In this document: positions 17,436 through 26,659 of the stretch, piece by piece
How the letters are laid out: every line of letters begins with the position of its first letter
Position numbering within the stretch: the stretch's first letter is position 1
From: JAEUIX01 sp046156035
Lineage (GTDB): Bacteria; Planctomycetota; Phycisphaerae; Phycisphaerales; UBA1924
Direction of reading: 5' to 3'
Assembly: GCA_046156035.1 (NCBI GenBank)
Contig: JBJXEW010000016.1
Location: 1-64,000, forward strand
Length of the DNA stretch: 64,000 nucleotides
Notes under the pieces: model-generated
What the model saw: the letters and a program-made list of their open reading frames with translations, nothing else
Databases searched by the model: none
Told to the model about the DNA's origin: nothing
Made by a program: the position numbers and the translations under genes

Positions 17436-18491
17436 ATGCAACTCATCGACATTCTCAAGGCCGCGTACGAGGCTGACGCGTCGGACATTCACCTGGTGGC
17501 CGGGCACGCGCCCGTGATGCGGGTGCACACGGTGGTGTCGCCGCTGGACATGCCCGTGCTCTCGGCGGAAGTCTGCATGGGGTTCGTGAAGGAGATGGCC
17601 CCCAAGGAAGCCTTCGCCCGCTTCGAGCAGAACAAGGACGCCGACTTCTCGTTCTTCGCGCAGGGCATCGCCCGCTACCGCGTGAACGCCCACATGCAGC
17701 GCGGCGCGGCGGCCCTGGCCCTGCGCATCGTGAAGACCAAGGTGCCGCCCTTGGAGAAACTGAACCTGCCGGACGTGATTGCGCGGCTGACCTACCTGCC
17801 ACGCGGCTTGGTGCTGGTGACGGGCGACACGGGCAGCGGCAAGAGCACGACGCTGGCGGCGATGATCCAGAGCATGAACGAGCGCTACAACAAGCACATC
17901 ATCACCCTGGAAGACCCGGTGGAGTACACGTTCCAGAGCCAGACGTCGCTGATCGAGCAGCGCGAACTGGGGCAAGACATGCCCAGTTTCGCCTCGGCCC
18001 TCAAGCACGCGCTGCGGCAGGACCCGGACATCATCCTGGTGGGTGAGATGCGCGACCTGGAGACGACGGCGCTGGCCATCACGGCGGCGGAGACGGGCCA
18101 CCTGGTGCTGAGCACGCTGCACACGGTGAGCGCGAGCCAGACGGTGGAGCGCATCATCGACATGTACCCGGCCAACCAGCAGAATCAGATCCGCTCGATG
18201 CTCGCCAACACGCTGCAGGCGGTGGTGAGCCAGACGCTCTTCTCGAGGATCGATGCCCCGGGCATGGTGCCCGCTGTGGAGGTGCTGCTGTGCACGCCCG
18301 CGGTGCGCAACCTGATCCGCGAGGCCCGGACGTTCGAGATTCCCAACGTGATCGAGACGAGCAAGGCCCTGGGGATGACAACGCTCGACAAGAGCATCGC
18401 GGAGTTGTATTTCAACGGGATGATCAGCCGCGACGATGCGATCGCTTCTTCCACCATGCCCGACAAACTGGAGCGGCTGCTCGCCGCCTGA
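17436..18491 (+). CDS. pilT: Type IV pilus twitching ATPase PilT
   Basis: A hexameric ATPase that retracts type IV pili. 351 residues, the usual PilT length. Walker A is GDTGSGKST at about 130-138, the Asp box is ITLEDPVEYTF, Walker B is IILVGEMRDLET, and the PilT-type AIRNLIRE-like motif appears as AVRNLIREARTFEI. The start MQLIDILKAAYEADASDIHL at 17436 has a GGGAGGGG ribosome-binding site; the longer open frame upstream crosses the operator-like repeats and is not coding. It heads a run of pilus genes. No pilB or pilD is present in the window. Confidence 0.94.
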   Translation: MQLIDILKAAYEADASDIHLVAGHAPVMRVHTVVSPLDMPVLSAEVCMGFVKEMAPKEAFARFEQNKDADFSFFAQGIARYRVNAHMQRGAAALALRIVKTKVPPLEKLNLPDVIARLTYLPRGLVLVTGDTGSGKSTTLAAMIQSMNERYNKHIITLEDPVEYTFQSQTSLIEQRELGQDMPSFASALKHALRQDPDIILVGEMRDLETTALAITAAETGHLVLSTLHTVSASQTVERIIDMYPANQQNQIRSMLANTLQAVVSQTLFSRIDAPGMVPAVEVLLCTPAVRNLIREARTFEIPNVIETSKALGMTTLDKSIAELYFNGMISRDDAIASSTMPDKLERLLAA

Positions 18492-18496
18492 GGGCA

Positions 18497-18625
18497 GGCA
18501 CTGGGCATCGGGCACTGGGCACTGGTGTTCCGGTCCTGATGCCTTGCGTGTGCCGCAGATCCCCTCGTTTAACCGTTTCGCCTCGTGATCCTCCCCAGTG
18601 CCTAGTGCCCAGTCCCCAGTGCCTT
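18497..18625. repeat. GGCACTGGGCA-type inverted repeat, locus A
   Basis: A 31-base left arm at 18497-18527 and an imperfect inverted arm at 18594-18625 lie between pilT and pilC. The left arm is identical to the reverse complement of 33108-33138, and differs by one base from 44751-44781 when inverted. The centre is not obviously structured. Confidence 0.75.
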
Positions 18626-18638
18626 CCGCTTCTTCATC

Positions 18639-19865
18639 ATGCCCCTTTACCGCTACACAATCCGAACCACCGGCGGGCAGGCACAGACCGGCACGGTGAC
18701 GGCCGAGTCCATCGCCACGGCGGCCACGGTGCTGCGCAACCAGGGCGCGCACGTGCTGTCGATCTCGCCGCTGAAGGATGCGCTCATCAGTTCAGGCCTT
18801 GCGGCGCGGATCAAGGAACTCAACGCCGGCAAACCCAAGGCCAAGCACGTTCTGGACTTCACCACGCAGTTGGCGGTGATGATGCGTGCCGGCATCAATC
18901 TGCGTGCCGCGCTTGACGGGATCGCCGAGCAGACCGAGCACCCCAACTTCAAGAAGGTGATTCTGGCGATCAAGGGCGACGTGGAGGCGGGCAAGCAATT
19001 CTCGGCGGCGCTGCAGCGGCACCCGCGTCTGTTCGGGCCGCTGTACATCCACATGGTGCGCGCGTCGGAGATGTCGGGCGCGTTCGCCCAGATGCTCGAC
19101 CGCATCGCCGGGTACATCGGCCAGGAGATCGAGACACGCAAGATGGTGATCGGCGCGGCGATCTACCCCGGCGTGATCGGCACCATGGCGGTGGGCGTGA
19201 CGGTCTTTCTGCTCACGTTCGTGCTGCCCAAGTTCAAGGCGGTGTTCGCGGGCAAGGAGGACGTGCTTCCGGGGCCAACCAAGTTCCTGCTGGGCCTGTC
19301 GGAACTCATGGTGGCGCAGTGGCCCCTGATCCTGGGAGCGGTCATGCTCGCCATCGGCGGGCTGTACGCGTTCAGCCGGACCGCCGTGGGCTCGTTCTGG
19401 ATCGACAAGATGAAACTCACGATCCCGATCCTTCGCACGATGTTCCGCTCGCTGTACATCAGCCGGTCTCTCCAGACCATGGGCCAGTTGGTGAACGCGG
19501 GCGTGCCGATGCTGGACACGCTGGCGATCACCGGCGACATCTCGGGCAACACGTTCTACCGCAACCTGTGGAAGAGCGTGTACACGAACGTGAAGCAGGG
19601 CAAAAAGATCGCCCAGCCGCTGCAGAAGAGCCCGCTCTTGCCGCAGAGTGTGGTGCAGATGATCTCGGCGGGTGAAGAGTCCGGAAAACTGGGCGAGGTG
19701 CTCGACGAGATCTCGGTGTACTACGCCAAGCAGTTAAAGGACCACATCAAGACGGTTACCAGCATGATCGAGCCCATCATGATCGTCATGATGGGATCGG
19801 TCGTCGGTTTCATCGCCATGGCGATCATTCTGCCCATCTTCAAGATGAGCCAGATCGTAAAGTGA
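18639..19865 (+). CDS. pilC: Type IV pilus inner-membrane platform protein PilC
   Basis: A 408-residue GspF/PilC platform protein that couples the cytoplasmic ATPases to pilin movement. Two T2SF domains are present: the first around LDFTTQLAVMMRAGINLRAALDGI, the second around RSLQTMGQLVNAGVPMLDTLAITG. Three membrane helices are seen, the last (IEPIMIVMMGSVVGFIAMAI) close to the C-terminus. The conserved VRASEMSGAF and MISAGEESGKLGEVL motifs are intact. It follows pilT after a repeat-bearing gap and is followed by prepilin genes. Confidence 0.93.
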   Translation: MPLYRYTIRTTGGQAQTGTVTAESIATAATVLRNQGAHVLSISPLKDALISSGLAARIKELNAGKPKAKHVLDFTTQLAVMMRAGINLRAALDGIAEQTEHPNFKKVILAIKGDVEAGKQFSAALQRHPRLFGPLYIHMVRASEMSGAFAQMLDRIAGYIGQEIETRKMVIGAAIYPGVIGTMAVGVTVFLLTFVLPKFKAVFAGKEDVLPGPTKFLLGLSELMVAQWPLILGAVMLAIGGLYAFSRTAVGSFWIDKMKLTIPILRTMFRSLYISRSLQTMGQLVNAGVPMLDTLAITGDISGNTFYRNLWKSVYTNVKQGKKIAQPLQKSPLLPQSVVQMISAGEESGKLGEVLDEISVYYAKQLKDHIKTVTSMIEPIMIVMMGSVVGFIAMAIILPIFKMSQIVK

Positions 19866-19917
19866 AGGCGGCAGGGTCTGGTTCGGCCCCCCGACGCGGG
19901 GCAGTTTGAGGAAAGCC

Positions 19918-20628
19918 ATGCGACCCGCGCCCTCCAACCTTCGCTCGATCGCTCCGGTCGGCGTGCCCGCGCCTCCACGCGGCCTGTACGCCGGTGCGAC
20001 GGCGTTCACGCTGCTGGAGACTGCGCTGGCCACGGTCATTCTGGCCGTGGGCATCCTGGCGCTGATCGAGGCGCAGGGCTCGTTCACGCGCCTGAACGAT
20101 TTCTCAAGCAACGCGGCGACCGCCAGTTATCTCGCCGGCGAACTGCGCGAACGGATGCGGCCGCTGCCCCGGCACGACGCCGTGACGGGCCTGTACTCGA
20201 GCACCAGCGGCGGGCAGCCCACGCTGGTCGGGTGGGGCCGCGAGACCGGGGAGACCACTCCCGCAGACCTCGACGACCTGGACGACTACGACGGCGCAAC
20301 GTTCGGAACCGGCGGCACCTTCGCCGGACCGATCGACGCCACCGGGCGCGTGCTGCCTGAACTGAACAACGCGGGCGAAGCCCTGATGACCAACGGCGTG
20401 CAGGTGAACATGCGCGGCTGGTCGCAGACGGTGTCGGTGGAGAAGGTCGATCCGCGCAACTTCGCCACCGTGCGGGGCGACGGCTATGCCGTGGCCGCGA
20501 CCGGCGGCACGCCGGCCATCACCGTCGATCAGTTCCCGCTGCGGGTCACGCTCGTGGTGAGTTTCACGGCCCCGGGAGCGACGAGCGCGGAAGAGATGGC
20601 CCGGGTCGTCTTCATCGTGCCGCCCTGA
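19918..20628 (+). CDS. PilV-like prepilin / pilus modification protein
   Basis: A minor prepilin of 236 residues. A roughly 24-residue leader is followed by the type III signal AFTLLETALATVILAVGILA, with Glu at position +5 and an Ala rather than the usual Gly before the cleavage point. The rest is a globular head with an acidic DLDDLDDYDG stretch. ATG at 19918 is preferred over an upstream TTG because a GAGGAA site precedes it. It fits the minor pilin PilV/GspI group by position, directly after pilC and before the PilX-like gene. Confidence 0.75.
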   Translation: MRPAPSNLRSIAPVGVPAPPRGLYAGATAFTLLETALATVILAVGILALIEAQGSFTRLNDFSSNAATASYLAGELRERMRPLPRHDAVTGLYSSTSGGQPTLVGWGRETGETTPADLDDLDDYDGATFGTGGTFAGPIDATGRVLPELNNAGEALMTNGVQVNMRGWSQTVSVEKVDPRNFATVRGDGYAVAATGGTPAITVDQFPLRVTLVVSFTAPGATSAEEMARVVFIVPP

Positions 20629-20707
20629 GGAGACGCCAGACTTCAGACGCCAGTCAGGACCAAGCAACAAGCACTCAGGACCGATTCGGAGGCACAGGAC
20701 ACGCACA

Positions 20708-23527
20708 ATGACCCGCTCGTCGCGCCCACCATGCCGCAACCCGCGCCAGCCCCTCACCACCCGGCGCGCCGTGGTCTCGGTGCTGGCGATGATGTTCCTG
20801 GTTCTCTTCGGCTCCCTGGGCCTGGCCATGACCATCTCCAGCAAGGGCAACCTGCGCACCGCCAGCACCCAACTGCACGTCTACAAGGCCCTGGGCGCGG
20901 CCGAGACCGGCCTCGCGGTCGCCAAGGCACGCCTGCAGGAGGCCGCGGGCCGCTTCATCGTGGATCGCGGCACGATGGACGGCACCTACGCGGCCAAACT
21001 CTGGTCCGGCACGCTGAGCGGTGGCGACGGGCAGAAGACCGTGCTCGCACCGCCCAGCGGCTTCGGCGAGCAGTCGCTCCCCGCTGGCATCGCACAGGCC
21101 GTCGTCAACGTCCACGCGGCGGACAGCAACACCGTCACGGTTTCGGGCCTGGCCAGTTCGCCAGTGGTCTCCAGCGCTCCGGCCGGCACCGACACAAGCG
21201 TCTACGCGGCGTCCAACTGGGTGGTGACTGCGCCTGTGGCCATCGAGGGCGCGGCGGCGAGCGGGTCTCTGAACGCGGCGTTCCAGATCACCTATGCGCC
21301 CCTTGCCAACGGGACGGACATCCGCATCATCGCCACGGGCTTCAGTTCGCTGGGCACAAGCGGCTCGGGATTCTCGTTCAGGAGCCACGCGGCCGCGGCA
21401 GACCGCTCGCTCACGCGGACGATCTCGCAGGACTTCCGCATTGTCAAGCGGCCGCGCCACGCGGTGCTGAGCCCCTCGCGCGTTCTCATCGGCAAGAACG
21501 TGCAGGTGACGGGCGACCTGGCAACACGCTACGACGAGACCACCTTCGAGAACGGTGAACCCTCACGCGTGAAGAGCGATTTTTACGGCCTGAACGCCAC
21601 GCTCGATGACATCCTCGACGCCCTGTACGTGGGCGTGGTCGCCAGCGACATCGACGGCGACAACCGCCTGCGCACGGCCCACGCCGGCGAGGCCGCCGGT
21701 CTGCCGACGGCCGCGACCAACCCAAGCCTGTTCGCTGACGGCGCGGCCCCCTTCGCCGACGCGACGCGCGACGGGTACGTCGATGACTTCGATCTGTTCC
21801 TGAACTTCTACGGAGCCGACGACGGCACGGGCCGCAAGCGTGTGGACCTTTCGGGCGTGGCCGTGCCCGACACCGATCTGATGTACCTGGTCGATTCCGC
21901 CGTGCCCGACCGCAACCGCAACAGCGTGTTCGGCTACACCGATGCCAACACGAACGGCCGCTGGGAAGAGACCGAGGTGCTGCTGGATGACGACGACGTG
22001 GTGCTGGGCTATCTGGACGGCATCATCGACTACAAGGACCAGTACGCCAAGGTGCGCGGGTCGCTCTCCTTCAAGGTGACCAGCGCCCAGTGGCTGGCCG
22101 ACCAGGGCAGTTACAAGAACTTCATCAACGGGCCGATCAGCGCGAAAGCCGGGCAGGCGCCCGTCAGTTTCGGCGTGGCCGACAGCGCGTTGCCCACGAT
22201 CGATGCTTCCACCTTCGCCAACCCTCAGGCCACGCTCAGCGCCAAGGCCACGGGGGGTTTCAACGCCCAGGTCGGCACGCAGATCGGCTGGAGTTCCACC
22301 GACCTGGCCAACTACCCCTCGGCCAACAACCAGCCGGGCCAGCCGCAGTATTGGCGCGCCAGCCTCGACAACGCCGTGGTGAAGGCCGCGACCGGGCAGG
22401 ACCTGTGGGAGAAGATGCCCTTCAACTCGCCGGCGTTCACCGACTACTACATCCGCCCGCGCTACGTGAACATGACGTTCACGAACGCCACGATCCCCAA
22501 GGGCAACAACGGCCTGTTCGTGAACTGCAAGTTCATCGGTGTCACGCTGGTGGACTGCGAGACGGGCAACACCAACAGCAACTGGAACCTGTACGGCCGC
22601 CTGAAGTGGGACATCGCCCAGGCCAAGCCGGTGCCCTACACCGACCCGCTGGACAAGTCGGACTTCCTGCGGTACACAAGCGGGATCGTGACCGATGGCC
22701 CGGCGAACTACGCCGACTTCCCCGACCCGCCGGTGATCGCCGGGCAGATCCGCACCGGCGCGGCACGCGACACGAAACTCTACTCGAACAACCTGCGCTT
22801 TCACAACTGCGAGTTTGTCGGGTCCATCGTGGCGCCCACGCCCAGCACCTTCACGCACGTGCGCAACAAGGTGCAGTTCACGGGCTCCACGCGCTTTCGC
22901 ACGATGATGACCGACTCGAACGAGGCCACGGCCGCGAACTTCAGTTCCTCGGACGTGGCGGAACTGAAGAAGAGCGCGATGATCCTGCCGAACTACTCGG
23001 TGGACATCGGCACGTTCAACAGCCCGACCGATTCGTACACCGGCTCCAACCCGCCGACGCCCCAGAGTGTGCAACTGACGGGCACCGTGATCGCGGGTGT
23101 GCTCGACGCCCGCGGCAACACCACCATCGATGGGTCGCTCATGCTGACCTTCGACCCCACACCGGGCGTCGGGCCGCTCGAGTACTTCGGCCAGAGCGTT
23201 GGCAACCCTGCGTTGTTCAACACGTCGCTGGGCTACTTCGGCGATGAGGACGGCGACGGCGAATCGCTGGACCCCGAAACGCTCCCTCTGGAGGGTGGCA
23301 TCAAGATCGTGGGGTGGGATTCTGATGGTGACGGCCTGGCCGACCTGCCGCACACGCCGCGCCCGGATGCGGGGCAGATCGCCAGCGGGGCGATCACCGC
23401 CGTGCCGTTCTACGGCTACGGGCGCGTGGTGCTGAACTGGAACCCCAACCTGCCGATGCCCGACGGCATCATGCTGCCGGTGCAGGCGGTGGCGCTGGCG
23501 GGCACGTATCGGGAGGGCCAGCGATGA
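20708..23527 (+). CDS. Large PilX-like minor pilus protein
   Basis: A 939-residue protein with a PilX-type N-terminus: a basic TTRRAVVSVLAMMFLVLFGSL helix without a prepilin cleavage motif, then HVYKALGAAETGLAVAKARL, the family's GAxAGL-like segment. The remainder is a very large extracellular part. It has two calcium-binding-like acidic loops (DATRDGYVDDFDLFL near residue 360 and DANTNGRWEE near 415) and a late DEDGDGESLDPE. Typical PilX proteins are under 250 residues, so the C-terminal about 700 residues are an added adhesin-like or tip module. It overlaps the next gene by 4 bases (ATGA). Confidence 0.7.
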   Translation: MTRSSRPPCRNPRQPLTTRRAVVSVLAMMFLVLFGSLGLAMTISSKGNLRTASTQLHVYKALGAAETGLAVAKARLQEAAGRFIVDRGTMDGTYAAKLWSGTLSGGDGQKTVLAPPSGFGEQSLPAGIAQAVVNVHAADSNTVTVSGLASSPVVSSAPAGTDTSVYAASNWVVTAPVAIEGAAASGSLNAAFQITYAPLANGTDIRIIATGFSSLGTSGSGFSFRSHAAAADRSLTRTISQDFRIVKRPRHAVLSPSRVLIGKNVQVTGDLATRYDETTFENGEPSRVKSDFYGLNATLDDILDALYVGVVASDIDGDNRLRTAHAGEAAGLPTAATNPSLFADGAAPFADATRDGYVDDFDLFLNFYGADDGTGRKRVDLSGVAVPDTDLMYLVDSAVPDRNRNSVFGYTDANTNGRWEETEVLLDDDDVVLGYLDGIIDYKDQYAKVRGSLSFKVTSAQWLADQGSYKNFINGPISAKAGQAPVSFGVADSALPTIDASTFANPQATLSAKATGGFNAQVGTQIGWSSTDLANYPSANNQPGQPQYWRASLDNAVVKAATGQDLWEKMPFNSPAFTDYYIRPRYVNMTFTNATIPKGNNGLFVNCKFIGVTLVDCETGNTNSNWNLYGRLKWDIAQAKPVPYTDPLDKSDFLRYTSGIVTDGPANYADFPDPPVIAGQIRTGAARDTKLYSNNLRFHNCEFVGSIVAPTPSTFTHVRNKVQFTGSTRFRTMMTDSNEATAANFSSSDVAELKKSAMILPNYSVDIGTFNSPTDSYTGSNPPTPQSVQLTGTVIAGVLDARGNTTIDGSLMLTFDPTPGVGPLEYFGQSVGNPALFNTSLGYFGDEDGDGESLDPETLPLEGGIKIVGWDSDGDGLADLPHTPRPDAGQIASGAITAVPFYGYGRVVLNWNPNLPMPDGIMLPVQAVALAGTYREGQR

Positions 23528-24264
23528 ACAGTGAAGGCACGAAGGCACAGAGGCACCAAGGCACGGCGGACGGGACGTCCGCCCCACCGTCCGCCCCACC
23601 ACGGCCACGGCGGGCGTTCAGCCTGGTGGAGTTGCTCATCGCCCTCACCGTGAGCGCCACGCTGCTGACCGCGACGATGGTCGCACTCGATGTGATGTTC
23701 AAGCGCTACTCGGCCATCAGCGATTCGGCCGGCTCACACGTGGTCGCCCGCACCGTGATGCACCGGATGCTCTCGATGATCCGCACCGGCTCCGACTTCG
23801 GCCCCTTCCCCGCCGACGTGCTGGACACGGACCAGAACCCTGTGACCAGCACGAGCATGGAGTTTGTCTCCGCGCAGGACACCGCGGCCGGCACACGCAC
23901 GCTCGCCCGCATCGAGCGGCGCGAGGCCACGACGCTCACCCTGGAGAACGTGAGCACCGTGCAGCGCGGCCCCTTTGCGCTCTGGCTCGTGATCGAGACG
24001 ACCACGCCCGCGGGCACCACAATCCAGGAACGCCCGCTCATCGACGGCGTGACGGCCGTCTCGTTCAACCTGCTCTACGACGTGGGCCCGCGCCTGCTGC
24101 GGGCGACCATCGACCTCTCCATCCAGCCGCGCAGCAGCCAGGTGGGTGAGTACGACGCGACCACGCGCCAGTACTCAGAGCGGCGGATGATGCAGGCGGA
24201 TGTGAGCGATCAGGTGGTTCGGCTGGTGGCCTCTGCCGGGCCGCGTATGAACGACGGGGAATAG
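23524..24264 (+). CDS. PilW/PilJ-like prepilin with a repeat-derived leader
   Basis: 246 residues. A type III prepilin signal, RRAFSLVELLIALTVSATLL, begins at about residue 30 with Glu at +5, followed by a C-terminal globular domain that includes RTVMHRMLSMIRTGSDFG. The leader before the signal is unusually long, and its first part (NSEGTKAQRHQGTADG) is encoded by a GAAGGCACGAAGGCAC-type dispersed repeat that elsewhere in the window is intergenic. The ATGA overlap with the PilX-like gene supports the start at 23524. Processing would need a PilD peptidase located elsewhere. Confidence 0.75.
   Translation: MNSEGTKAQRHQGTADGTSAPPSAPPRPRRAFSLVELLIALTVSATLLTATMVALDVMFKRYSAISDSAGSHVVARTVMHRMLSMIRTGSDFGPFPADVLDTDQNPVTSTSMEFVSAQDTAAGTRTLARIERREATTLTLENVSTVQRGPFALWLVIETTTPAGTTIQERPLIDGVTAVSFNLLYDVGPRLLRATIDLSIQPRSSQVGEYDATTRQYSERRMMQADVSDQVVRLVASAGPRMNDGE
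23528..23567. repeat. GGCACGAAGGCAC repeat inside a prepilin leader
   Basis: The sequence carries GAAGGCACGAAGGCACAG followed by AGGCACCAAGGCAC. Related strings occur at 28597-28640 and 57903-57932. Here the repeat is read in frame at the N-terminus of the PilW-like protein. Confidence 0.65.
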
Positions 24265-24275
24265 CCGCGCCGCCC

Positions 24276-25211
24276 TCACTCACGAGCCCTCAGCCGCTGG
24301 ATTGCGCCCGGGAGGCGGCTGAGCAAGTCTGCCGCGAGCATCCCCCCGCTTGCCTTGTGCTCTCTCGCCCACACATCCGCCGCACGCCCGTGGGCCCACA
24401 CGCCCGCGCACGCGGCCACAAACATCGAATCCTTCGCGCCAGCCGCGAGCAACTGAGCGAGCAAGCCGCCGACCACGCCCGCCAGCACATCGCCGGTTCC
24501 GCCCGTGGCGAGCGCCGCGTTGCCCGTGCGGTTCACCCACACCCGCTCGCCGTCGGCCACCACCGTGCCTGCGCCCTTGAGCACCACGACCGCGCCCAAC
24601 CGCTTCGCCAAGGCCTGTGCCGCGCCTGAGCGGCTGGCGGGCTCCACCGCGTTGCCCGCGATGCCCAGGGCTCCGGCCAGTCGCTTCCACTCGCCGGGGT
24701 GCGGAGTGAGCACCAGCCGCCCGTGCGCCGAACGTGCCAGCGACGGGTCGCCCGAGATGGCGTTGAGCCCATCCGCATCCACGACCACCGGGCACGCCGA
24801 GGCTCGTAGCACGGTGCGCACCACTCCCGCGGCACCGGGCCCGCCCCCCAGGCCCGGCCCGAGCACCACGATATCCACGCCTTGCACGGCTTCCGCCAGT
24901 GCCTTGCCGGAGCGGCGGGCATCGACGCTGCCACTGGCAACGCACGCCAGCGCTATGCCCGTTGCCGAGGGCACCAGCCTCAGCACATGGCCCACGATCG
25001 GCTCGGGAGCGGCTACTCGGCACAGGCCCACGCCGCAGCGCAGTGCCCCCAACGCGGCCAGCGCAGGAGCGCCGATCATGCGTGTGGTGCCCGCCGCGCA
25101 CCCCCCCACGACCAGCACGGTGCCGAAGGTGCCCTTGTGCCCCTTCGCGGGCCGCGCGGGCAGCCGTGGAGTGGTGACCAAGAGGCGACGGGCTGAGGGG
25201 TGTGTGGCCAT
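24276..25211 (-). CDS. nnrD: ADP/ATP-dependent NAD(P)H-hydrate dehydratase
   Basis: Repairs hydrated NAD(P)H by ADP- or ATP-dependent dehydration. 311 residues with a ribokinase-like fold of the YjeF C-terminal/CARKD family. Motifs are KGTFGTVLVVGG near the N-terminus, VVDADGLNAI, LTPHPGEWKRL and the catalytic/nucleotide site GNAALATGGTGDVLAGVVGG. The N-terminal YjeF_N epimerase domain that is often fused is absent. It converges with the pilus operon, stopping 11 bases from the PilW-like stop, and diverges from the Tat-signal protein at 25317. Confidence 0.9.
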   Translation of the reverse strand: MATHPSARRLLVTTPRLPARPAKGHKGTFGTVLVVGGCAAGTTRMIGAPALAALGALRCGVGLCRVAAPEPIVGHVLRLVPSATGIALACVASGSVDARRSGKALAEAVQGVDIVVLGPGLGGGPGAAGVVRTVLRASACPVVVDADGLNAISGDPSLARSAHGRLVLTPHPGEWKRLAGALGIAGNAVEPASRSGAAQALAKRLGAVVVLKGAGTVVADGERVWVNRTGNAALATGGTGDVLAGVVGGLLAQLLAAGAKDSMFVAACAGVWAHGRAADVWAREHKASGGMLAADLLSRLPGAIQRLRARE

Positions 25212-25316
25212 GACAAGGGGTGCACCGCGGAATGGCCCGCAACCGAGCGCGGGTCAATACGGTATCGGTGCAGTCGCACATGCGTGCGTTTCCACGGATG
25301 CAACGGAGCCCGAGCC

Positions 25317-26537
25317 ATGAGCGTTTCCCGCCGCGACTTTCTCGCCTCAGCCGTCTCTGCCGCCGCGCTTGTGGGCGCTGCGGGCGCGGCCACGCCCGCG
25401 CTGGCCCGGTTGATGCGGGCTGACGGGCCGAAACTGAACATCCTGATCTTGGGTGGCACGAGCCTGACCGGGCCGCAGATGGTGGCCTATGCCCGCACTC
25501 GCGGGCACAAGGTGACGGTCTTCAACCGGGGCCGCACCGAGAAGCGCAAGGGGTCGGTCGGTGACGATGTGGAGCGGTTGCTGGGAGACCGCGACCCGGC
25601 CAAGGGTGAGGGGCTCAAGGCCCTGGAGGGCGACCGGACGTGGGACGTGGTGATCGACACATCGGGCTACTACCCGCGCATCGCGCGGGCGAGCGCGGAA
25701 CTGCTCGCCAAGCGCACGAAGCAGTACATCTTCATCTCGACGATCAGCGTGTACAAGGACGGCATGCCCGTGGGCAGCGACGAGACGGCCACGCTGGCCA
25801 CCATGCCCGACCCCACGAGTGAGGACATGGCGGGCGGCAAGTATTACGGCGCTCTGAAGGTACTGTGCGAGAACGTGGTGCAGGAGGTGTACGGCAAGAA
25901 CGCGTGCATCGTGCGGCCGGGCCTGATCGTGGGCCCCGGAGACGACACGGACCGGTTCACCTACTGGCCGGTGCGTGTGGCCAAGGGCGGCGAGGTGCTG
26001 GCCCCCAACACGCCCGCGGACCCGATCCAGTACATCGACTGCCGCGACTTGGGCGAGTGGTGCATCCGTCTGGCCGAGAGCGGCACGGGTGGTGTCTTCA
26101 ACGCGGCCGGGCCGGTGCCGGGCATCTCGATCGGCACGCTGCTGGATGCGTGCAAGAAGGCCAGCGGGTCGGACGCCACGTTCACCTGGGTGCCAAGCGA
26201 GTTCCTTGCGGAAAAGCAGGTGGCCCCTTGGGGCGACATGCCCGTGTGGGTTCCGCCGGGCGATGCGGATTCAGCGGGGATGTCCACCACCAAGAGCGGC
26301 CGGGCGGTGGCGAAGGGCCTCACGTTCCGGCCCGTGGAACAGACCGTGAAGGACATTCTCGCGTGGTGGCCGGGCGAGATCGAGCGCCGCAAGCGTGTGG
26401 GCGCGGAGATGGTTGAGCAGGCGAAGAAGGACGGCAAGGAGCCCCCGAACCTGCCCGACCCGAACCTCCTGCGCGCGGGCATCTCACGCGAGCGCGAACT
26501 CAAGGTGCTGGAGGAGTGGAAGGCCAAGAAGGGCTGA
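25317..26537 (+). CDS. Tat-exported NAD-dependent epimerase/dehydratase-like protein
   Basis: 406 residues. The N-terminus MSVSRRDFLASAVSAAALVG is a twin-arginine signal (SRRDFLAS), ending near ATPALARL. The mature part is an atypical extended SDR: an NILILGGTSLTGPQMVAYA dinucleotide site, VTVFNRGRT, and IRPGLIVGPGDDTDRFTYWP. Similar Tat-leader epimerases occur widely in planctomycetes and Acidobacteria with no established substrate. Export of a folded, cofactor-loaded enzyme is the likely reason for Tat use. Start chosen at the signal peptide; upstream codons are not conserved-looking. Confidence 0.8.
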   Translation: MSVSRRDFLASAVSAAALVGAAGAATPALARLMRADGPKLNILILGGTSLTGPQMVAYARTRGHKVTVFNRGRTEKRKGSVGDDVERLLGDRDPAKGEGLKALEGDRTWDVVIDTSGYYPRIARASAELLAKRTKQYIFISTISVYKDGMPVGSDETATLATMPDPTSEDMAGGKYYGALKVLCENVVQEVYGKNACIVRPGLIVGPGDDTDRFTYWPVRVAKGGEVLAPNTPADPIQYIDCRDLGEWCIRLAESGTGGVFNAAGPVPGISIGTLLDACKKASGSDATFTWVPSEFLAEKQVAPWGDMPVWVPPGDADSAGMSTTKSGRAVAKGLTFRPVEQTVKDILAWWPGEIERRKRVGAEMVEQAKKDGKEPPNLPDPNLLRAGISRERELKVLEEWKAKKG

Positions 26538-26549
26538 GGCCGCTCCCTT

Positions 26550-26574
26550 GGGTACCCCCACGCTCCGCGTGGGT
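26550..26574. repeat. 25-bp dispersed palindromic repeat, copy 3
   Basis: Identical to 2129-2153, 13 bases after the stop of the Tat-exported gene. A decayed partial copy (GTACCCCCACTCTCCG) follows at about 26587. Confidence 0.8.
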
Positions 26575-26659
26575 GTTCCGCCTTGCGTACCCCCACTCTC
26601 CGACCGAAGGTCCGCCGCGGCGGAGCGGGTCTTCTCATGGATCAACATGCGCGCGGGCG

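Noticed and set aside
18497..18625. CRISPR array
   Set aside because: The repeats are inverted arms without regular spacers, and no cas genes are present.
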